Source: Microbacterium marinilacus
GTDB lineage: Bacteria; Actinomycetota; Actinomycetes; Actinomycetales; Microbacteriaceae
Direction: 5' to 3'
DNA length: 64,000 bases
NCBI RefSeq assembly: GCF_019753765.1
Contig: NZ_JAIJZW010000009.1
Location: 86,645-150,644 of the forward strand
Positions within the stretch are counted from its first letter, which is position 1. Every line of letters begins with the position of its first letter. Position numbers and translations under genes: made by a program. The notes beneath the pieces were generated by a model, which had not been told where the DNA came from, made no database searches, and saw only the letters and a list, made by a program, of their open reading frames with translations. Positions 26,505-35,337 of this stretch are shown piece after piece.

Positions 26505-27563
26505 TCACTCGACCAGGTCGAGCTCGATCCACTGGGTGGGGTCGCCGTCGTCGACCATCCCGGCGCCGTTGAGGATCTCGTAGGATCCGGTCCACTCGTC
26601 CATGCTGTTCTGCAGCAGCGGGGTCGAGCCGTCGCCGATCCACGCGGTCGTGCGCAGCGTCTCGAGAGCCGCCTTCGCGATCGCGTCGTCCTGCAGGTTG
26701 GCGAAGCTGTACTTGCTGCGCAGGATCTCGAGGGTCTCGTCGAGATCCTCGTCGTCGATCATGAACTGCACCGCCTCCTTGATGGCGGCGAGGAACGCCT
26801 TCACGGTCTCGGGGCTCTGCTCGAGGTACTCGGGCGTCGCCACGTACGTCTGCACGTCGGGCGTGCCGTCGAGCCCGGCGGGGCTGGTGACGGCGTCGTC
26901 GTTCGCCGCGGCGATCGCCTCGGCGGTGTCGAGGCTCACGATGTAGCCGTCGAGCTGGCCCGCCCGCACGAGGTCGAAGGTGGCGGGCCCGACGCCGACC
27001 ACCTGGCGGTCGACCGACTCGGGGTCGACGCCGGCATCGGCCAGGGCGAGGTCGAGCATCTTCTCGCTCGTGCCCCCGACCGAGCCCATGCCGAGCGTGG
27101 TGCCCTCCAGGTCGGCGGCCGACTCGATCGGGTTCGACTCGTGCGACACGACCTGCAGGATGCTGTTGTGCATCATGGTGCCGACGGCCGTGATGGGCTG
27201 GCCGTCCACCATCGGGGGCATCGAGTCGACCGTGCTGAGACGTGTCACCTGCGCGGCGCCGCCCAGCACGCTCTGGATGGCGACCGGCGTGCCGTTCACG
27301 GGCTCCAGCGTGACGTCCAGACCGTGCTTCTCGAAGAAGCCCCCCGCGTCGGCCATCATCTCGGGCGCGAAGGTGAGCGACTCGAGCGGCAGGAAGCTCA
27401 CGTACGTGAGCGCCACCGGGTCGCCCGAGCCCGGGTCGCCGCCGGATGACGCTGCACCACCCCCGTCCGCGCAGGCCGAGAGCGCGAGCGCCGCGGCGGC
27501 GAGGCCGGTGCCGACCACGGCGCGCAGGCGCGCACGGCGGTCACGGGGGAAAGGTGAGGTCAT
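26505..27563 (-). CDS. NitT/TauT-type ABC transporter substrate-binding lipoprotein (SBP1)
   Basis: A 352-residue lipoprotein: basic N-terminus, hydrophobic core and lipobox ALSAC, then an NMT1/SsuA-like binding fold (FLPLESLTFAPEMMADAGGFFEKHGLDV, TPVAIQSVLGGAAQVTRL, ATFDLVRAGQLDGYIV). ATG at 27563 is preceded by AGGAGGAG. Its paralogue at 37200 shares many of these blocks, yet only one ATPase and one permease gene are present, so both may feed the same channel. An IclR-type repeat lies 89 bases upstream and a terminator follows. Ligand unknown. Confidence 0.9.
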   Translation of the reverse strand: MTSPFPRDRRARLRAVVGTGLAAAALALSACADGGGAASSGGDPGSGDPVALTYVSFLPLESLTFAPEMMADAGGFFEKHGLDVTLEPVNGTPVAIQSVLGGAAQVTRLSTVDSMPPMVDGQPITAVGTMMHNSILQVVSHESNPIESAADLEGTTLGMGSVGGTSEKMLDLALADAGVDPESVDRQVVGVGPATFDLVRAGQLDGYIVSLDTAEAIAAANDDAVTSPAGLDGTPDVQTYVATPEYLEQSPETVKAFLAAIKEAVQFMIDDEDLDETLEILRSKYSFANLQDDAIAKAALETLRTTAWIGDGSTPLLQNSMDEWTGSYEILNGAGMVDDGDPTQWIELDLVE

Positions 27564-27651
27564 CGTCGAACTCCTCCTGGATCGGGCGGCCCGCCTCATC
27601 GCGGGGCTCCGTCGCCAATATCGCAACGGCGCGACGGCCCGTTCCGGATGG

Positions 27652-27667
27652 TTTCACTCAGCGGAAA
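27652..27667. promoter_or_regulatory. Shared IclR-type inverted repeat, copy A (SBP1 promoter)
   Basis: TTTCA-CTCAG-CGGAAA, extended to a longer palindrome by GG...CC on the outside (GGTTTC...GAAACC). It is 89 bases upstream of SBP1. Confidence 0.7.
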
Positions 27668-27684
27668 CCGGGCGCATCCGGATC

Positions 27685-27700
27685 TTCCCATGAACGGAAG
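27685..27700. promoter_or_regulatory. Second, weaker copy of the IclR-type repeat
   Basis: TTCCC-ATGAA-CGGAAG keeps the arms and spacing with one arm mismatch. It lies 33 bases from copy A, close to three helical turns, and abuts the UGSC-operon terminator. Two sites on the same face would allow cooperative binding. Confidence 0.4.
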
Positions 27701-27734
27701 CGGCCCCCTCCCGATGAGTGGGAGGGGGCCGCTT
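27698..27734 (-). terminator. Strong hairpin terminator after the UGSC operon
   Basis: A perfect 15-bp stem (AAGCGGCCCCCTCCC at 27698-27712 with its complement at 27720-27734) with a 7-base loop, 16 bases after the stop of the 368-residue protein. It insulates that operon from SBP1. Confidence 0.75.
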
Positions 27735-27750
27735 CGCGGGCGTCGTCCGG

Positions 27751-28857
27751 TCAGCCCGCCTCGACCTTGCTGTTCGAGAACGGGTTCTGCCGCGGCGGGT
27801 TCAGCGTGAAGATCTCCACCACGCTCGACACCCCCGCGTTGTCGGCGCCCGCCACGACGATCTGCACCGACGACGGATCGCTCAGCAGGGCCACGTCGTC
27901 CGGGGCGTCCGTGCCGCTGGCCGTGTCGGGCATCGAGTCGGGATGCACCGCCGAGAGGCGCCACCGCGTCTTGTGCGACAGCGCGTCCTTGCCCACCGCG
28001 GCGAGCTCGTCGCGCGAGCGCCGGGCGTGTGCGAAGACGAACTCGCGCAGGTCGTCCTTCGACCAGCCGGCGTCGGCGAACAGCTGGGCGTGCTCGGGCA
28101 CCAGCACCAGCAGGGCGCTGGTGTACTCGTGGATGAGCGCACCCGTGCGGCAGATGCTGTCGACGAAGTCGAGAGCGAGCTGCTCGGGCGTCATCGTGTG
28201 CCGCGCCTCGATGTGCAGCACCGACCGGATCACGAAGGCGGTGACCACGCTGTCGGACGCCTCGAAGCCCGACTCGGTGTGCAGGCCGGGCCACGGGCTC
28301 TGCTCCTCGTTCTCGCCGATCAGCGCCGAGTACTTCGAGGGGTTGCCCTGGGTGGCCTGGTCGAGCTTGTGCGGGCGCAGGCCGAACACGTTGATGCAGC
28401 CGAGCCGGATCGCCCGTCCGATCGTCGCGTTGGCGCGGTGACCCGAGCCGTAGATGTTGCCTCGGCTGTTGACGCCGAGCTGCTCGCGGGCCGGTCCGTT
28501 CAGCACCAGGAACGGCGCGGTGCCGGTGGTGGACTGCCAGATGCCGCGGGCCGGGTGCGGCTCCTTCGCGATCGCCTCCCAGGCGGCGACCACCACCGGG
28601 AAGTACTCGGGACGGCAGCCCGCGAGCGCGGCGTTGATCGCGGCGAGACGCACCGTCATGTCGCGGTTCAGGTGCGCGATGCGGAACAGCACCTCGTCGG
28701 GGGCGCGCGTCGTGGTCGCGAGGAAGTCCTGCAGCAGCGACTCGGTGACGGGGACGACCGGCAGGCCGTCCGTCCACTCGTTCACCCAGTAGTGCTCCTG
28801 CGCCTCGCGCACCTGGTCGGCGTCGACCTCGGCCGGGGAGTCGGTGATCGTGCTCAT
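27751..28857 (-). CDS. Conserved protein of unknown function, partner of the UGSC protein
   Basis: A 368-residue soluble protein without signal peptide or membrane helix. Blocks that look strongly conserved are EWTDGLPVVPVTESLL near residue 27, LAGCRPEYFPVVVAAWEA, and the RANATIGRAIRLGCINVFG region. From memory, proteins with these blocks travel with, or are fused to, UGSC-family proteins; their activity is unknown. It starts 12 bases after the UGSC gene stop and ends at a strong terminator, so the two form a dedicated operon. A cofactor cannot be named. Confidence 0.6.
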   Translation of the reverse strand: MSTITDSPAEVDADQVREAQEHYWVNEWTDGLPVVPVTESLLQDFLATTTRAPDEVLFRIAHLNRDMTVRLAAINAALAGCRPEYFPVVVAAWEAIAKEPHPARGIWQSTTGTAPFLVLNGPAREQLGVNSRGNIYGSGHRANATIGRAIRLGCINVFGLRPHKLDQATQGNPSKYSALIGENEEQSPWPGLHTESGFEASDSVVTAFVIRSVLHIEARHTMTPEQLALDFVDSICRTGALIHEYTSALLVLVPEHAQLFADAGWSKDDLREFVFAHARRSRDELAAVGKDALSHKTRWRLSAVHPDSMPDTASGTDAPDDVALLSDPSSVQIVVAGADNAGVSSVVEIFTLNPPRQNPFSNSKVEAG

Positions 28858-28869
28858 CTGCGTGTCCCC

Positions 28870-29406
28870 TCAGTCCTCGACGCCCAGGATGCGGACGATC
28901 TCCGGGACCACCTGACGGGCGCGCTCGCGCACCTCGTCGCCCGACAGGCTCGCCATCGGGTGCTGCACCGCGGCGAAGTCGAAGCCGGGGAAGCCCTGCA
29001 CCGTCGCCATCGCCTGCCCCGACGGGTAGAACGCCGAGGACACGATGCTGACGGTCGGCACGCCGGCGCGCTCGAACAGGATGCCGTCGGCCACGGTGGC
29101 CGCGCTGCACGAGCCGCAGTCGCCGACCGCGGTCACGACGATGTCGGAGTCGGCCACGATCTGCTCGAGCAGCTCCTCCTTCACCGGGGTGCCGAAGTAG
29201 TCCTTGGTGTAGAGCCGGGCGGCGCCCGCCCCGTACTGCTCCTTCAGGAGCTTCGAGATCTCCTCCAGCAGCTGTGTGGCGTTCACCTTGGTGTTGTCGA
29301 GCAGGCCGACCGAGAGCCCGCGCAGGCTCGTCGGCCGGGGCGAGAGCGTGCTCTCATCGGATCGCTCGTCCATCCCGGTGGGATCGAGCAGGGCTTCCAT
29401 CGTCAT
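28870..29406 (-). CDS. UGSC family protein (cysteine form of a selenoprotein family)
   Basis: A 178-residue protein with an LLDNTK motif at residues 35-40 and the family hallmark at 95-101, GDCGSCS. In other bacteria the first Cys of this motif can be selenocysteine (UGSC); here it is Cys97, paired with Cys100 as a CxxC. The alpha/beta pattern resembles a small Rossmann-like redox fold, but no reaction is established. ATG at 29406 has GGAGG at a 7-base spacing. An IclR-type repeat lies 153 bases upstream, tying the pair to the ABC/TPP/aldehyde dehydrogenase regulon. Confidence 0.75.
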   Translation of the reverse strand: MTMEALLDPTGMDERSDESTLSPRPTSLRGLSVGLLDNTKVNATQLLEEISKLLKEQYGAGAARLYTKDYFGTPVKEELLEQIVADSDIVVTAVGDCGSCSAATVADGILFERAGVPTVSIVSSAFYPSGQAMATVQGFPGFDFAAVQHPMASLSGDEVRERARQVVPEIVRILGVED

Positions 29407-29558
29407 CGCGGTACCTCCACACTGAGTTGCTGTCCGACCGGACCGTCGTCGGCCGGTTCGCTGCCCGCGGCGCCCCTGTCGACGCCGGTCGCAGGCCGCC
29501 GGGCGTGCGGGCGGCCAGCGTCAGTGAAGCACCGCGCCCGCGGCACCGCGCCCGCGTT

Positions 29559-29574
29559 TTTCGGCGTGCGGAAA
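29559..29574. promoter_or_regulatory. Shared IclR-type inverted repeat, copy C (UGSC promoter)
   Basis: TTTCG-GCGTG-CGGAAA, in the 291-base gap between the transglutaminase stop and the UGSC start. Apart from this repeat and the GTCAGTGAA at 29520, I see nothing recognisable in the gap. Confidence 0.65.
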
Positions 29575-29697
29575 TCCGGGCGGCGCCCCGCCCCGCGCGG
29601 GCAGATCGGCCCGCGACGGTCGTCCTCGGGCGGATCCTCGCCGTTCTCGACCGATTCGCCCGCTCTCAGGCGGAGGAAGCGAGCGCGCGCCGGCGGG

Positions 29698-30543
29698 TCA
29701 GGCCTCGCGGGTGATGGTGACCGTGACGTAGAGCTCGCTCTTGAACGGCCCGGCGTACACGCCGCGCAGCGGCGGCACGTCGTTGTAGTCGCGGCCGTGC
29801 CCGACGCTCACGTGGCGGTCGCCGATCTCGACGCCGTTCGTGGGGTCCCAGCCCTGCCATCCGCCGGCCCACCACTCGATCCACGCGTGGGACTCGCCCG
29901 TGACGGGCTCGCCGATGTCGGCGTCCGGTCGCGGGTGCAGGTAGCCGGACACGTAGCGGGCGGGCACGCCGACGGAACGCAGCGCTCCGAGCGCGATGTG
30001 CGTGATGTCCTGGCAGACGCCCTTGCGCGCCTCCCACGCCTCCGCGGCGGTGGACTGCACCCCGGTCACGCCGGGCATGTACTCCACCGCCTCTCCGATG
30101 GCCGCGGCGATCTCCTGGGCCGCCTCGCTCGGGTTGTCGTGGCGGTCGGCGATGACCCGCGCGATCTCGGCCACCTCGGCGTGCGGCCGAGTGCGGTCGG
30201 TCTGCCCGCGCAGCTCGACCGTGTCGATCGACCGATCCGCGTCGGCAGCGAGCCGGTCCCACGTGATGTCCGGATGCCGCACCGGGCGCGGTCTCACCTC
30301 CACCAGGCTGCGCGACACGATCCTCAGCTCCTCGTGCGGCGACAGCACGTCGAACGACGTCACGCGCGTGCCGAAGTAGTCGACGTAGGCGTTCACGGCG
30401 GCCGCCGGATGGATGTCGAGCCCGGACGACAGCACGAACTGGCTGTCGGTCACGCCCGGCAGCATCCGCGCCTCGTTGTAGGACGCGGTCACCGCTCCGG
30501 CGTAGCGGAAGCCGGTCTCGTGCTCGATCCGCAGGCGCTTCAC
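29698..30543 (-). CDS. Transglutaminase-like protein
   Basis: A 281-residue protein with an N-terminal beta domain (LRIEHETGFRYAG, VRPRPVRHPDITWDRLA) and a transglutaminase-like core: Cys in RKGVCQDITHIALGALRSVG, His in ESHAWIEWW and Asp in WQGWDPTNG form the triad. This domain pairing is standard for the transglutaminase that accompanies alpha-E and circularly permuted ATP-grasp proteins. GTG start at 30543, 25 bases after the alpha-E stop. It probably hydrolyses or transfers a peptide made by the ATP-grasp partner. Confidence 0.9.
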   Translation of the reverse strand: MKRLRIEHETGFRYAGAVTASYNEARMLPGVTDSQFVLSSGLDIHPAAAVNAYVDYFGTRVTSFDVLSPHEELRIVSRSLVEVRPRPVRHPDITWDRLAADADRSIDTVELRGQTDRTRPHAEVAEIARVIADRHDNPSEAAQEIAAAIGEAVEYMPGVTGVQSTAAEAWEARKGVCQDITHIALGALRSVGVPARYVSGYLHPRPDADIGEPVTGESHAWIEWWAGGWQGWDPTNGVEIGDRHVSVGHGRDYNDVPPLRGVYAGPFKSELYVTVTITREA

Positions 30544-30568
30544 GTCCGTCTCCTCTCGCGAGACCGGT

Positions 30569-31501
30569 TCACGACAGCTCTCCGATCCACGTCGTCTCCG
30601 CCTGCGTCGGGAAGAAGCGCTGCCGGATGGCCTCCGACGCCTCGCGCGTCACCTGCTGCACCCGCTCCATGTGCTCGGGCAGCTCGCCCAGGATCTCCTC
30701 CGTCGGCCGGTACTCCAGGTCGTTGCGGATGCGGCCCAGCGCGCGCAGCACCGCGTTCGAGTGGCCGACGCGGTCGGCGACGGGGTCGATCGCGCTCATG
30801 CACTGCTCGGCCTGCGAGATCGAGAAGATGATGGACCGAGGGAACAGCCGGTCCAGCAGCAGGAACTCGGCGGCGTTCTTCGCGCTGGGCATCCGTCGAT
30901 AGGTGCGCAGGTACGGCTCGTACGCGCCGCACGAGCGGAGGATCGTCGTCCACGACGGCCCGGATGCCTCGGTCAGCGACCGCGTCGCGAGAAGACGGGC
31001 GGTCATGTCGGTCCGCTCGATGCTGCGGCCCAGCGTGAAGAACTGCCACGACTCGTCTCGGCTCGTCGACGAGTCGGCGATCCCCACGGTGAGGGCCGCG
31101 CGCTTGCGCACCCACTGGAAGAAGTCGTGCGCCTTCTCGGCCTGCAGCCGTCGCGGCATCTGGGCGCGGGTCGTGTTGAGGCACTCCCACAGCTCCGTGG
31201 ACACGATCTCCCGTGCCCGGCGGGCGTTCTCCCGCGCCGCGCTCAGGGAGTAGGCGATGCTCGGCGCCGTCGTGCGGTCCACCGCCAGGTGCTCGAGCAC
31301 GTCCCCGCGGCGCACGGTCCCGGTCCCCGGCGGGGCGGGCGCGCCCATCACCGCCAGCAGCGACCTGCACGCGGTGTCCTCGTCGATCCACGGGTCCTCG
31401 AGCAGCAGCTGCAGATGCACGTCCAGGATGCGCGCGGTGCCGTCGCTGCGCTCGATGTACCGGCCGATCCAGAACAGGGACTCGGCGATCCGGCTCAGCA
31501 T
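30569..31501 (-). CDS. Alpha-E domain protein
   Basis: A 310-residue, almost wholly helical protein starting MLSRIAESLFWIGRYIERSDGTARILDV, the signature of the alpha-E (DUF403) family; RSIERTDMTARLLATRSL repeats the pattern halfway, suggesting an internal duplication. Its start overlaps the end of the ATP-grasp gene. The family is known mainly from conserved neighbourhood with ATP-grasp and transglutaminase genes and is thought to take part in making a small peptide. No enzyme activity is established. Confidence 0.9.
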   Translation of the reverse strand: MLSRIAESLFWIGRYIERSDGTARILDVHLQLLLEDPWIDEDTACRSLLAVMGAPAPPGTGTVRRGDVLEHLAVDRTTAPSIAYSLSAARENARRAREIVSTELWECLNTTRAQMPRRLQAEKAHDFFQWVRKRAALTVGIADSSTSRDESWQFFTLGRSIERTDMTARLLATRSLTEASGPSWTTILRSCGAYEPYLRTYRRMPSAKNAAEFLLLDRLFPRSIIFSISQAEQCMSAIDPVADRVGHSNAVLRALGRIRNDLEYRPTEEILGELPEHMERVQQVTREASEAIRQRFFPTQAETTWIGELS

Positions 31502-33201
31502 GGTCCGGCCTCCGCATCCGATCCATCTGCAGGCAGTGAGCGACCCTGCTGCTGCTGCTGCTGCTCGCTCTGCGACGCCGGGCCGGACGGATCGTGCGGC
31601 GAGTGCGCCGGCGCGTCCTGCTCCTCGTACACGACCGGGATCGCCGAGGTCACGGTCGCGGCCTGGTCGGCCACCAGGCCGGCGAGGCCCGTGCCCTGCC
31701 CGTACTCCACGTGGCCGGGTGCGGTGCCGCCGACCACCCAGGTGTCCTTCGATCCGCCGCCCTGGCTCGAGTTGACCACCAGCTGTCCCTCGGGCAGCGC
31801 GACACGGGTGAGCCCGCCCGGCAGCACCCAGACGTCCGAGCCGTCGTTCACCGCGAAGGGCCGCAGATCGGCGTGGCGCGGGCGCATCCCGTCCGACACC
31901 ATCGTCGGGATCGTGGAGAGCATCACGACCGGCTGGGCGATCCAGCCGCGCGGATCGGCGATCAGCCGCCGCCGCAGCCGATCGAGCTCGGCGGGTGACG
32001 CGTCCGGCCCCACCACCAGGCCCTTGCCGCCCGACCCGTCCACGGGCTTCACGACCAGCTCGCCGAGGCGGTCGAGCACCTCCTCCAGGGCCCCGGGATC
32101 CTCCAGGCGCCAGGTGTCGACGTTCTTCAGCACCGGCTCCTCGTTCAGGTAGTACCGGATCAGGTCGGGCACGTAGGTGTAGAGCAGCTTGTCGTCGGCG
32201 ACGCCGTTGCCGACCGCGTTGCAGATCGCCACGTTGCCCAGCCGGGCCGCCAGCATCAGGCCGGGCGCCCCCAGCATCGAGTCGGCGCGGAACTGCAGCG
32301 GGTCGAGGAAGTCGTCGTCCACCCGGCGGTAGATCACGTCGACCCTGCGCAGGCCCCGGGTCGTGCGCATGTACACCTTGCCGCCGGTGCACGTCAGGTC
32401 GTGCCCCTCCACCAGCTCGACGCCCATCAGGCGCGCGAGGAGGGTGTGCTCGAAGTACGCCGAGTTGTACACGCCCGGGGTCAGCAGCACGACGTTGGGC
32501 TCCTCGATGCCCGGCGGGGCGGCGGCCTTCAGGGCCGCGAGCAGCCGGTTGGGGTACTCGCCCACCGGGCGCACCCGCATCGAGACGAACAGCTCCGGCA
32601 GGGTCTGAGCCATCACCCGGCGGTTGGAGATGACGTAGCTGACGCCGCTCGGCACCCGCACGTTGTCCTCGAGCACGCGCATCTCGCCGTGCTCGTCGCG
32701 GATCAGGTCGATGCCGGCCACCTGGATCCGCACCCCGTTCGACGGCTGGATGCCCGCCGCCTGGCGATAGAAGTGCTGCGACGAGGCGATCAGCGCTGCC
32801 GGAAGCAGCCCGTCGCTCACGCAGTACCGGTGTCCGTAGACGTCGTCGAGGAACGCCTCCAGGGCCCTCACGCGCTGCTTCACGCCCGCCTCCACGTGCG
32901 CCCACTCGTCGTACGCGATCACGCGCGGGACCGGGTCGATGGGGAAGGGCCTCTCCTCGCCGGCGAAGTCGAACGTCACCCCCTGGGCGAGATAGCTCGA
33001 CGCGAGCGACTCGGTGCGTCCGCGCAGCTCGTCCTGGGTCATCCGGGCCAGCGCCTGATAAAGCTCGCGGTAGGCGGCACGTGCCTCAGCGGTGTCGCCC
33101 GACGACGCCGGATGGCCGAACATCTCGTCGAAGGCCGGCATGCCCTGGGCGGTCTTGCGCGGCGCGAGGGTGGAGCCGTAGCCGTCGAACAGGTCTCCCA
33201 T
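31495..33201 (-). CDS. Circularly permuted type 2 ATP-grasp protein
   Basis: A 568-residue ligase-like protein (DUF404/407 family): DEMFGHPASSGDTAEARAAYRELYQ at the N-terminus, LEDNVRVPSGVSYVISNR, NVVLLTPGVYNSAYFEHTLLARLMG, VVKPVDGSGGKGLVVGPDAS as the ATP-binding part and VNSSQGGGSKDTWV near the end. It probably activates a carboxylate with ATP to form a peptide bond. The last 25 residues contain a six-glutamine run encoded by six CAG codons, likely a slippage tract. It heads the ATP-grasp, alpha-E, transglutaminase operon. Confidence 0.92.
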   Translation of the reverse strand: MGDLFDGYGSTLAPRKTAQGMPAFDEMFGHPASSGDTAEARAAYRELYQALARMTQDELRGRTESLASSYLAQGVTFDFAGEERPFPIDPVPRVIAYDEWAHVEAGVKQRVRALEAFLDDVYGHRYCVSDGLLPAALIASSQHFYRQAAGIQPSNGVRIQVAGIDLIRDEHGEMRVLEDNVRVPSGVSYVISNRRVMAQTLPELFVSMRVRPVGEYPNRLLAALKAAAPPGIEEPNVVLLTPGVYNSAYFEHTLLARLMGVELVEGHDLTCTGGKVYMRTTRGLRRVDVIYRRVDDDFLDPLQFRADSMLGAPGLMLAARLGNVAICNAVGNGVADDKLLYTYVPDLIRYYLNEEPVLKNVDTWRLEDPGALEEVLDRLGELVVKPVDGSGGKGLVVGPDASPAELDRLRRRLIADPRGWIAQPVVMLSTIPTMVSDGMRPRHADLRPFAVNDGSDVWVLPGGLTRVALPEGQLVVNSSQGGGSKDTWVVGGTAPGHVEYGQGTGLAGLVADQAATVTSAIPVVYEEQDAPAHSPHDPSGPASQSEQQQQQQGRSLPADGSDAEAGPC

Positions 33202-33281
33202 GGGCTGAGCGTAGTGCTGGGGGTGTTGCGCGGATGTTTCCTGACGTGTCCGGGTGTTTCGGTGCGATCTAGGCTGGAGGC

Positions 33282-34331
33282 ATGCACGGCGAATACAAGG
33301 TGCCCGGGGGCAAGCTCGTGGTCGTCGACCTGGAGGTCGCGGACGGCAGGATCGACGGGTTCCATCTCGCCGGCGACTTCTTCCTCGAGCCCGACGACGC
33401 GCTGCTGGACATCAACGCCGCTGTGAACGGGCTGCCCGAGACCGCCGACGTGCCCACGATCGCCGCGGCCGTGCGGTCCGCGCTGCCCGACGGCGCCCAG
33501 CTGCTCGGCTTCACCCCCGAGGCCGTCGGCACCGCGGTGCGGCGCGCGCTGGTCACGGCGTCCGCGTGGAGCGACTTCGAGTGGGAGGTCGTCGACGATC
33601 CCGCGGTGTCTCCGCGCATGAACCTCGCGCTCGACGAGGTGCTCACCGGTCGCGTGGGGGCCGGGCTCCGCAAGCCGACGCTGCGCATCTGGGAGTGGGA
33701 CGAGTCGGCCGTCGTCATCGGCTCGTTCCAGTCGTACCGCAACGAGGTCGACCCGGACGGCGCCGCCCGGCACGGCTTCGAGGTCGTGCGCAGGATCTCC
33801 GGCGGCGGCGCGATGCTCATGGGCGCCGGCCAGATCATCACCTACTCGCTCTACGTGCCGGCGTCGCTGGTCGCCGGGCTCACGTTCGCCGACTCCTACG
33901 CGTTCCTCGACGACTGGGTGCTGCAGGCGCTGCGCTCACTCGGCATCGATGCGACCTATCAGCCGCTCAACGACATCGCGAGCCCCTCGGGCAAGATCGG
34001 CGGCGCCGCCCAGAAGCGCCTGGCGGGCGGCGGGGTGCTGCACCACGCGACGCTCAGCTACGACATCGACGGCGAGGTCATGACGCAGGTGCTGCGCATC
34101 GGCCGCGAGAAGCTCAGCGACAAGGGCACCGCGTCCGCCGCGAAGCGCGTCGACCCGCTGCGCAGCCAGACCGGAATGCCCCGCCGCGAGATCATCGACC
34201 GGCTGATCCAGTCGTTCCAGGAGTTCACGGGCGCCGCCAAGGGCACGATCCAGCCCGACGAGTACGCCGAGGCCGAGGCGCTGGTCGAGTCGAAGTTCGC
34301 GACCGACGCGTGGCTGCACCGGGTCCCTTGA
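33282..34331 (+). CDS. Lipoate--protein ligase family protein, permuted domain order
   Basis: A 349-residue protein. The first 85 residues (HGEYKVPGGKLVVVDLEVADGRIDGFHLAGDFFLEP) match the small domain that classical lipoate ligases carry at the C-terminus. The LplA catalytic domain follows: ALDEVLTG, RRISGGGAM and the lysine in SGKIGGAAQKR. It should attach lipoate (or octanoate) to acyl-carrier domains. Domain order is reversed relative to E. coli LplA, as in several actinobacteria. Its stop overlaps the TTG start of the methyltransferase gene. Confidence 0.85.
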   Translation: MHGEYKVPGGKLVVVDLEVADGRIDGFHLAGDFFLEPDDALLDINAAVNGLPETADVPTIAAAVRSALPDGAQLLGFTPEAVGTAVRRALVTASAWSDFEWEVVDDPAVSPRMNLALDEVLTGRVGAGLRKPTLRIWEWDESAVVIGSFQSYRNEVDPDGAARHGFEVVRRISGGGAMLMGAGQIITYSLYVPASLVAGLTFADSYAFLDDWVLQALRSLGIDATYQPLNDIASPSGKIGGAAQKRLAGGGVLHHATLSYDIDGEVMTQVLRIGREKLSDKGTASAAKRVDPLRSQTGMPRREIIDRLIQSFQEFTGAAKGTIQPDEYAEAEALVESKFATDAWLHRVP

Positions 34332-35296
34332 CCGCTGCGCCGCAGGGCCCCGCGACCCCGGTGCGCGGCGAGGTCGCGATCCACCACGGCGACAACCTCG
34401 ACGTCGCCCGCACGCTGCCCGACGGCGCGTTCTCGCTCGTCTACCTCGATCCGCCGTTCAACACCGGCCGCACCCGCGAGCACCGGTCGCAGCGCGCCCT
34501 GCGCACCGACGCGGCGGCGCCGGGCACGACGCCGGACGGATCGGCCCGAGCCGGCCGAGACGGCACCGGTTCCGCCGTCTCCGTCGATCCCGTCCTGCGT
34601 CCTGCACAGGACGGACCCGTCTGGGCGGGGTTCCACGGTCGCGGCTACGAGCGGGTCCGCGGCGCGCTGCGGACCTACGACGACCGCTTCGACGACTACT
34701 GGGCGTTCCTCGAGCCACGCCTGGCCGAGGCGTGGCGCCTGCTGGCCGACGACGGCACGCTGTACCTGCACCTCGACTACCGCGAGGCGCACTACGCCAA
34801 GGTGCTGCTCGACGCGGTGTTCGGCCGCGACTGCTTCCTCAACGAGCTGATCTGGGCGTACGACTACGGGGCCAAGTCGCGCAGCCGCTGGCCCACGAAG
34901 CACGACACGATCCTCGTGTACGTGAAGGACCCCGACCGGTACTGGTTCGACTCCTCCGCGGTCGACCGCGAGCCCTACATGGCGCCCGGGCTCGTGACGG
35001 CCGAGAAGGCCGCCCGGGGCAAGCTGCCGACCGATGTGTGGTGGCACACGATCGTGCCGACCTCCGGCCGCGAGCGCACCGGCTACCCGACCCAGAAGCC
35101 CGAGGGCGTGCTGCGCCGGATCGTCGCGGCGTCGTCGCGTCCGGGCGACCGCGTGCTCGACCTCTTCGCCGGCAGCGGCACGACGGGAGCCGTCGCCTCG
35201 GCGCTCGGCCGTCACGCCACGCTCGTCGACGTGAACCCCGACGCGATCCGCGTGATGGCCGAGCGGATCCCGCACGCGGAGGTCGTGACGTCCTGA
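34328..35296 (+). CDS. Site-specific DNA methyltransferase (amino-methyltransferase, orphan)
   Basis: A 322-residue enzyme with motif IV DPPF (YLDPPFNTG) near residue 40 and the SAM-binding motif I FAGSGTTG near the C-terminus, the beta-class order of N6-adenine/N4-cytosine methyltransferases. YPTQKPEGVLRRIV is the conserved segment before motif I. The start is a TTG overlapping the lipoate-ligase stop (TTGA); a GTG at 34361 is an alternative. No restriction endonuclease is next to it, so it may be an orphan methylase used in regulation. Its target site cannot be predicted. Confidence 0.85.
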   Translation: MTAAPQGPATPVRGEVAIHHGDNLDVARTLPDGAFSLVYLDPPFNTGRTREHRSQRALRTDAAAPGTTPDGSARAGRDGTGSAVSVDPVLRPAQDGPVWAGFHGRGYERVRGALRTYDDRFDDYWAFLEPRLAEAWRLLADDGTLYLHLDYREAHYAKVLLDAVFGRDCFLNELIWAYDYGAKSRSRWPTKHDTILVYVKDPDRYWFDSSAVDREPYMAPGLVTAEKAARGKLPTDVWWHTIVPTSGRERTGYPTQKPEGVLRRIVAASSRPGDRVLDLFAGSGTTGAVASALGRHATLVDVNPDAIRVMAERIPHAEVVTS

Positions 35297-35337
35297 ACGC
35301 CGCCCGCGCACGGGGCGGGAGCCCTACGCTCGGAGGC

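Noticed and set aside
31546..31563. CTG run as a regulatory or mobile repeat
   Set aside because: It is inside the ATP-grasp coding sequence and encodes glutamines; treated as a slippage tract.
34328..35296. Restriction-modification system
   Set aside because: Only the methyltransferase is present; the neighbours are a lipoate ligase and an LLM oxidoreductase.
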